The notes beneath the pieces are model-generated. The model was not told where the DNA came from. It searched no databases and saw only the letters and a program-made list of their open reading frames with translations. A stretch of DNA of 64,000 nt from Streptomyces antimycoticus (GTDB taxonomy: Bacteria > Actinomycetota > Actinomycetes > Streptomycetales > Streptomycetaceae): contig NZ_BJHV01000001.1 in NCBI RefSeq assembly GCF_005405925.1, forward strand, positions 10,106,001 through 10,170,000, read 5' to 3'. The position numbers were made by a program, and so were the translations under genes. Below are positions 61,900 to 64,000 of this stretch, piece after piece (position 1 is the first letter of the stretch; every line of letters starts with the position of its first letter).

Positions 61900-62413
61900 T
61901 GTGGACCTGGACAAGATCACCGCAGGGCTCCCCAAGACTCGGTAGCGCTACCTGCGGGACCGGGACCGCTCGCTGCGGGCGGGCAACTACCCGGAGACCA
62001 CCCGCCGCAACTACCTCCTCGCCCCCACCCAGCTCGTCCGCTACCTGAACGAGAACGCTGCGCCCGACCTCGAGGTGGAGGACCCGGCCGAGGACCCCAC
62101 CGAGGTCACCCGCGCCCACAGCGAGGCCTTCCAGGGGTGGATGATCGAGGCCCCGTCGGCGTCGACCGCGCTGAACAAGCACAAGGGACCGCGGCGGTTC
62201 TTCAGGTGGCTGATGCAGGACGAGGAGGAGATCGACCGCTCTCCGATGGAACGCGTCCGCCAGCCCAAGACGGCGAAGGAGCTGATCCCGGTGATCCGGG
62301 ACGACGACACCAACCACGGCAAAGCAGCCGCGAGCCGCGTGCGGTTCGGCCCGAAGGCGGCGCGGCCTGTCCGCCGGGGTGAAAGGTGTGCATGCGCATC
62401 GGTGGCGGCATGA
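61900..62413 (+). pseudogene. N-terminal fragment of a site-specific (tyrosine-type) integrase
   Basis: After a stop near 61943 the plus strand reads YLRDRDRSLRAGNYPETTRR, NYLLAPTQLVRYLNENAA and LNKHKGPRRFFRWLMQDEEE, a SAM-like core-binding domain of tyrosine recombinases. It loses the frame after KAAASR near 62330 and the catalytic domain is absent. It suggests past integration at the right border of the cluster. Confidence 0.7.
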
Positions 62414-62659
62414 CTCCGCCCACGAGTGGAAACGTGGCCGACGGTTACTCAGGTGACCTGATGCTGCTGATGGGATGGATCTCCGAGGATATGCCCCGCC
62501 ACTAAGGCGCCAGCGCGGCCGCCGAACGCCCCCAAGAGGCCCTGTGCTGTTCAGAAATGCGTCGCTGCAGGTTGTAGGCGGTCTGGCGGGATCTGCGGGC
62601 TCGTTGGGACCATGTGCAGGTGATCGTCTCACTGGTGTATCAGGTCACGCGGTAGCTTC
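62414..62659. other. Gap between integrase and transposase remnants
   Basis: About 250 bp with no supportable gene. Confidence 0.35.
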
Positions 62660-63480
62660 TGTCGGTTCCAGGGGTGCTGCTGCGTCGGCGGATGGCCTCA
62701 GACGCTGAGTTGCTCGTGCTCCGGCATGAGAACGCGGTGTTGCGCAGACAACTTTCGAGTCCGGTGCGGCATGAGTGGGCGGACCGTTTGTGGTTCGCGG
62801 CAGTGTCTTCGCTGATACCTCGGCGTCGCTGGGCGCAGGTGTTCCCGGTGACACCGGGGACTTTGCTCGGCTGGCATCGGCGCCTCGTTGAACGCAGGTG
62901 GGACTACAGTGCGTGCCGGAGCGAGCCGGGCCGGCCGGCGACAGGGGGTCGTGAAGGGGTTGGCGCTGCGGCTGGCGCGGGAGAACCCGCGCTGGGGCTG
63001 CCGCAGGATCCAGGGGGAGCTGGCCCGGCTGGGCCACAGGATCGGTGCGTCCACGGTATGGAAGATCTTGACGGCAGACGGGTTCGACCCGGCTCCCCGC
63101 CGCGGCGGGCCTACATGGCGTGAGTTCCTGACATCCCAGGCCGGGGCCATCATCGCCTGCGACTTCCTGCACATCGACCTGGTGGATCTTCGCCGCGTCT
63201 AGGCACTGGTCTTCCTCGAACACGGCACACGCCGCCTCCGCATCGCCGGGGTAAGCGTGCATCCGACCGCACAGTGGACGACCAACAGGTCCGCAATCGT
63301 GCGCTTGAGGTGGGCGTGCGCCTTGAGTCGTTGCGCTTTGTGATCCGTGACCGGGACGGCGTATATACCGAGTCCTTCGACGCGGTTTTCTAAGCTGAGG
63401 GGATCAAAACCCTCAAGACCGACCCACAGTCCCCGCGGCTGAACGGCACGCGGGAGCGCCATCGTCGCCGCACTGTCCGC
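62660..63480 (+). pseudogene. Integrase-core (rve) transposase, multiply broken
   Basis: Across several frames the plus strand gives SDAELLVLRHENAVLRRQLS, VTPGTLLGWHRRLVERRWDY, NPRWGCRRIQGELARLGHRI, GAIIACDFLHIDLVDLRRV, and LRFVIRDRDGVYTESFDAVF, in the order of an rve transposase common in Streptomyces. Stops at 63200 and 63392 and frame changes near 62935 and 63300 disable it. The acidic residues of the core (ACDF, RDRD) are still visible. Confidence 0.8.
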
Positions 63481-63794
63481 CCGCTCCGGAACCACGACTT
63501 ACCAAGGCGGGACCACTCGATGGGCGGAAATCCCATAACCCACGCCCTGACCAGGCCCCCGCCGTCCACCCCGCACGGCAGCGTGCGGTCGCGCGGCAGA
63601 CGTGTCACCTGCGGCTGGTGGATGCGGTCAGGGGGAGCTTGCGAGCTCTGGCGGCACGTACTCGGAAGTCACAGACGCCTGACCGGCGACGCGTTGTGGC
63701 CCCGCCGGGCGGTCGGCTGATCCTGCCGAGGGCAGCGGAAGCGCCAGTCAATCCTGGGACTTACCTCCGAGTGGAGCCACAGCGATCATTCCTG
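63481..63794. other. Intergenic region before the carboxylase gene
   Basis: About 310 bp without a recognisable gene; includes the 3' flank of the carboxylase gene. No hairpin was identified with confidence. Confidence 0.35.
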
Positions 63795-64000
63795 TCAGTC
63801 CTTGATCTCGCAGATGACCGCGCCCGAGGTGATGGACGCGCCGACCTCGGCGGTCAGGCCCTTGACGGTGCCCGCGCGGTGGGCGTTGAGGGGCTGTTCC
63901 ATCTTCATGGCCTCCAGGACGACGATGAGGTCGCCCTCGGCCACGGTGTCGCCCTCGCCCACGGCGACCTTGACGATGGTGCCCTGCATCGGGGAGGCCA
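63795..64000 (-). CDS. Acyl-CoA carboxylase alpha subunit, C-terminal biotinyl domain (5' part off window)
   Basis: The minus strand from the window edge reads [19 protein letters not shown] and [20 protein letters not shown], then a stop at 63795. The lysine of EAMKM is the biotinylation site. The ASPMQG continuation at the edge shows that the frame extends beyond the window. It matches the last ~70 residues of actinomycete acetyl-/propionyl-CoA carboxylase alpha chains (biotin carboxylase fused to carrier). Probably core metabolism, marking the end of the accessory region. Confidence 0.9.
   Translation of the reverse strand, partial: ASPMQGTIVKVAVGEGDTVAEGDLIVVLEAMKMEQPLNAHRAGTVKGLTAEVGASITSGAVICEIKD

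Overview
The window is high-GC actinomycete DNA and most probably from a Streptomyces chromosome. The signs are strong G/C third-position bias, frequent GTG starts, ATGA/GTGA gene overlaps, MmyB-type and IclR/TetR/GntR/PadR regulators, and a tendamistat-type amylase inhibitor. It reads as accessory (arm-like) sequence: small catabolic islands, a patch of low-GC imported genes, many IS and transposon remnants, and one large biosynthetic gene cluster. I see no rRNA, tRNA or CRISPR array.

Region 1 (1-9.3 kb) is a small regulon. A minus-strand operon (OtnC-like aldolase, OtnK-like kinase, Asp/Glu-racemase-family protein, D-glutamate-cyclase-like DUF4392 protein), an MHS-family MFS carrier and an APC amino-acid permease each carry the same 15-bp palindrome, TATACG-N3-(C/A)GTATA, about 20-36 nt before the start codon. 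A FadR-type GntR regulator lies among them and is the obvious candidate ligand sensor. Region 2 (9.3-17.5 kb) holds a feruloyl-CoA-synthase-like pseudogene, then an aryl-carboxylate catabolic set: a DhbE/SdgA-like AMP ligase with a one-base frameshift, a salicylyl-CoA-hydroxylase-like FAD monooxygenase, a maleate-isomerase-like protein, a VOC-fold protein, an alpha/beta hydrolase and a TetR regulator.

Region 3 (17.7-26.8 kb) is a decay zone. It contains a truncated aldehyde dehydrogenase, a low-GC sodium:solute symporter with a small membrane partner, a degraded partial second copy of the AMP-ligase/monooxygenase segment interrupted by an 891-bp IS5-family (IS427-like) element, a PadR/HAAS gene pair, a tendamistat-like alpha-amylase inhibitor and several gene fragments. 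Region 4 (26.9-32.4 kb) is a hydroxyquinol-type aromatic pathway: intradiol dioxygenase, maleylacetate reductase (frameshifted), DoxX, SnoaL-like protein, IclR regulator and an aromatic-acid MFS carrier (frameshifted). Region 5 (32.4-35.0 kb) has transposase debris, an SDR/TetR divergent pair with a clear palindromic operator, and a Tn3 transposase C-terminus.

Region 6 (about 35.3-61.7 kb) is the main prize: an apparently intact cluster predicted to make a streptothricin-family antibiotic. An arginine beta-hydroxylase (VioC/OrfP type) and a capreomycidine synthase (VioD/OrfR type) supply the streptolidine precursor. A PIG-L deacetylase, an epimerase, a Gfo/Idh oxidoreductase, a GT2 glycosyltransferase and a TobZ-type O-carbamoyltransferase fit the carbamoylated gulosamine. 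There is a single stand-alone A-T NRPS protein, an ATP-grasp ligase and a methyltransferase. No beta-lysine NRPS system is visible. Instead a Fem-type (tRNA-dependent) aminoacyltransferase and a DadA/ThiO-like FAD oxidase are present, which points to the glycine-side-chain branch (BD-12/citromycin-like). A heterodimeric ABC exporter with complementary degenerate ATP sites, a phosphotransferase and a GNAT enzyme are candidate self-protection functions; an MmyB-type regulator and an IclR regulator are the likely controllers.

The right end (61.7-64.0 kb) has integrase and IS remnants, then the C-terminal biotinyl domain of an acyl-CoA carboxylase alpha subunit running off the window.
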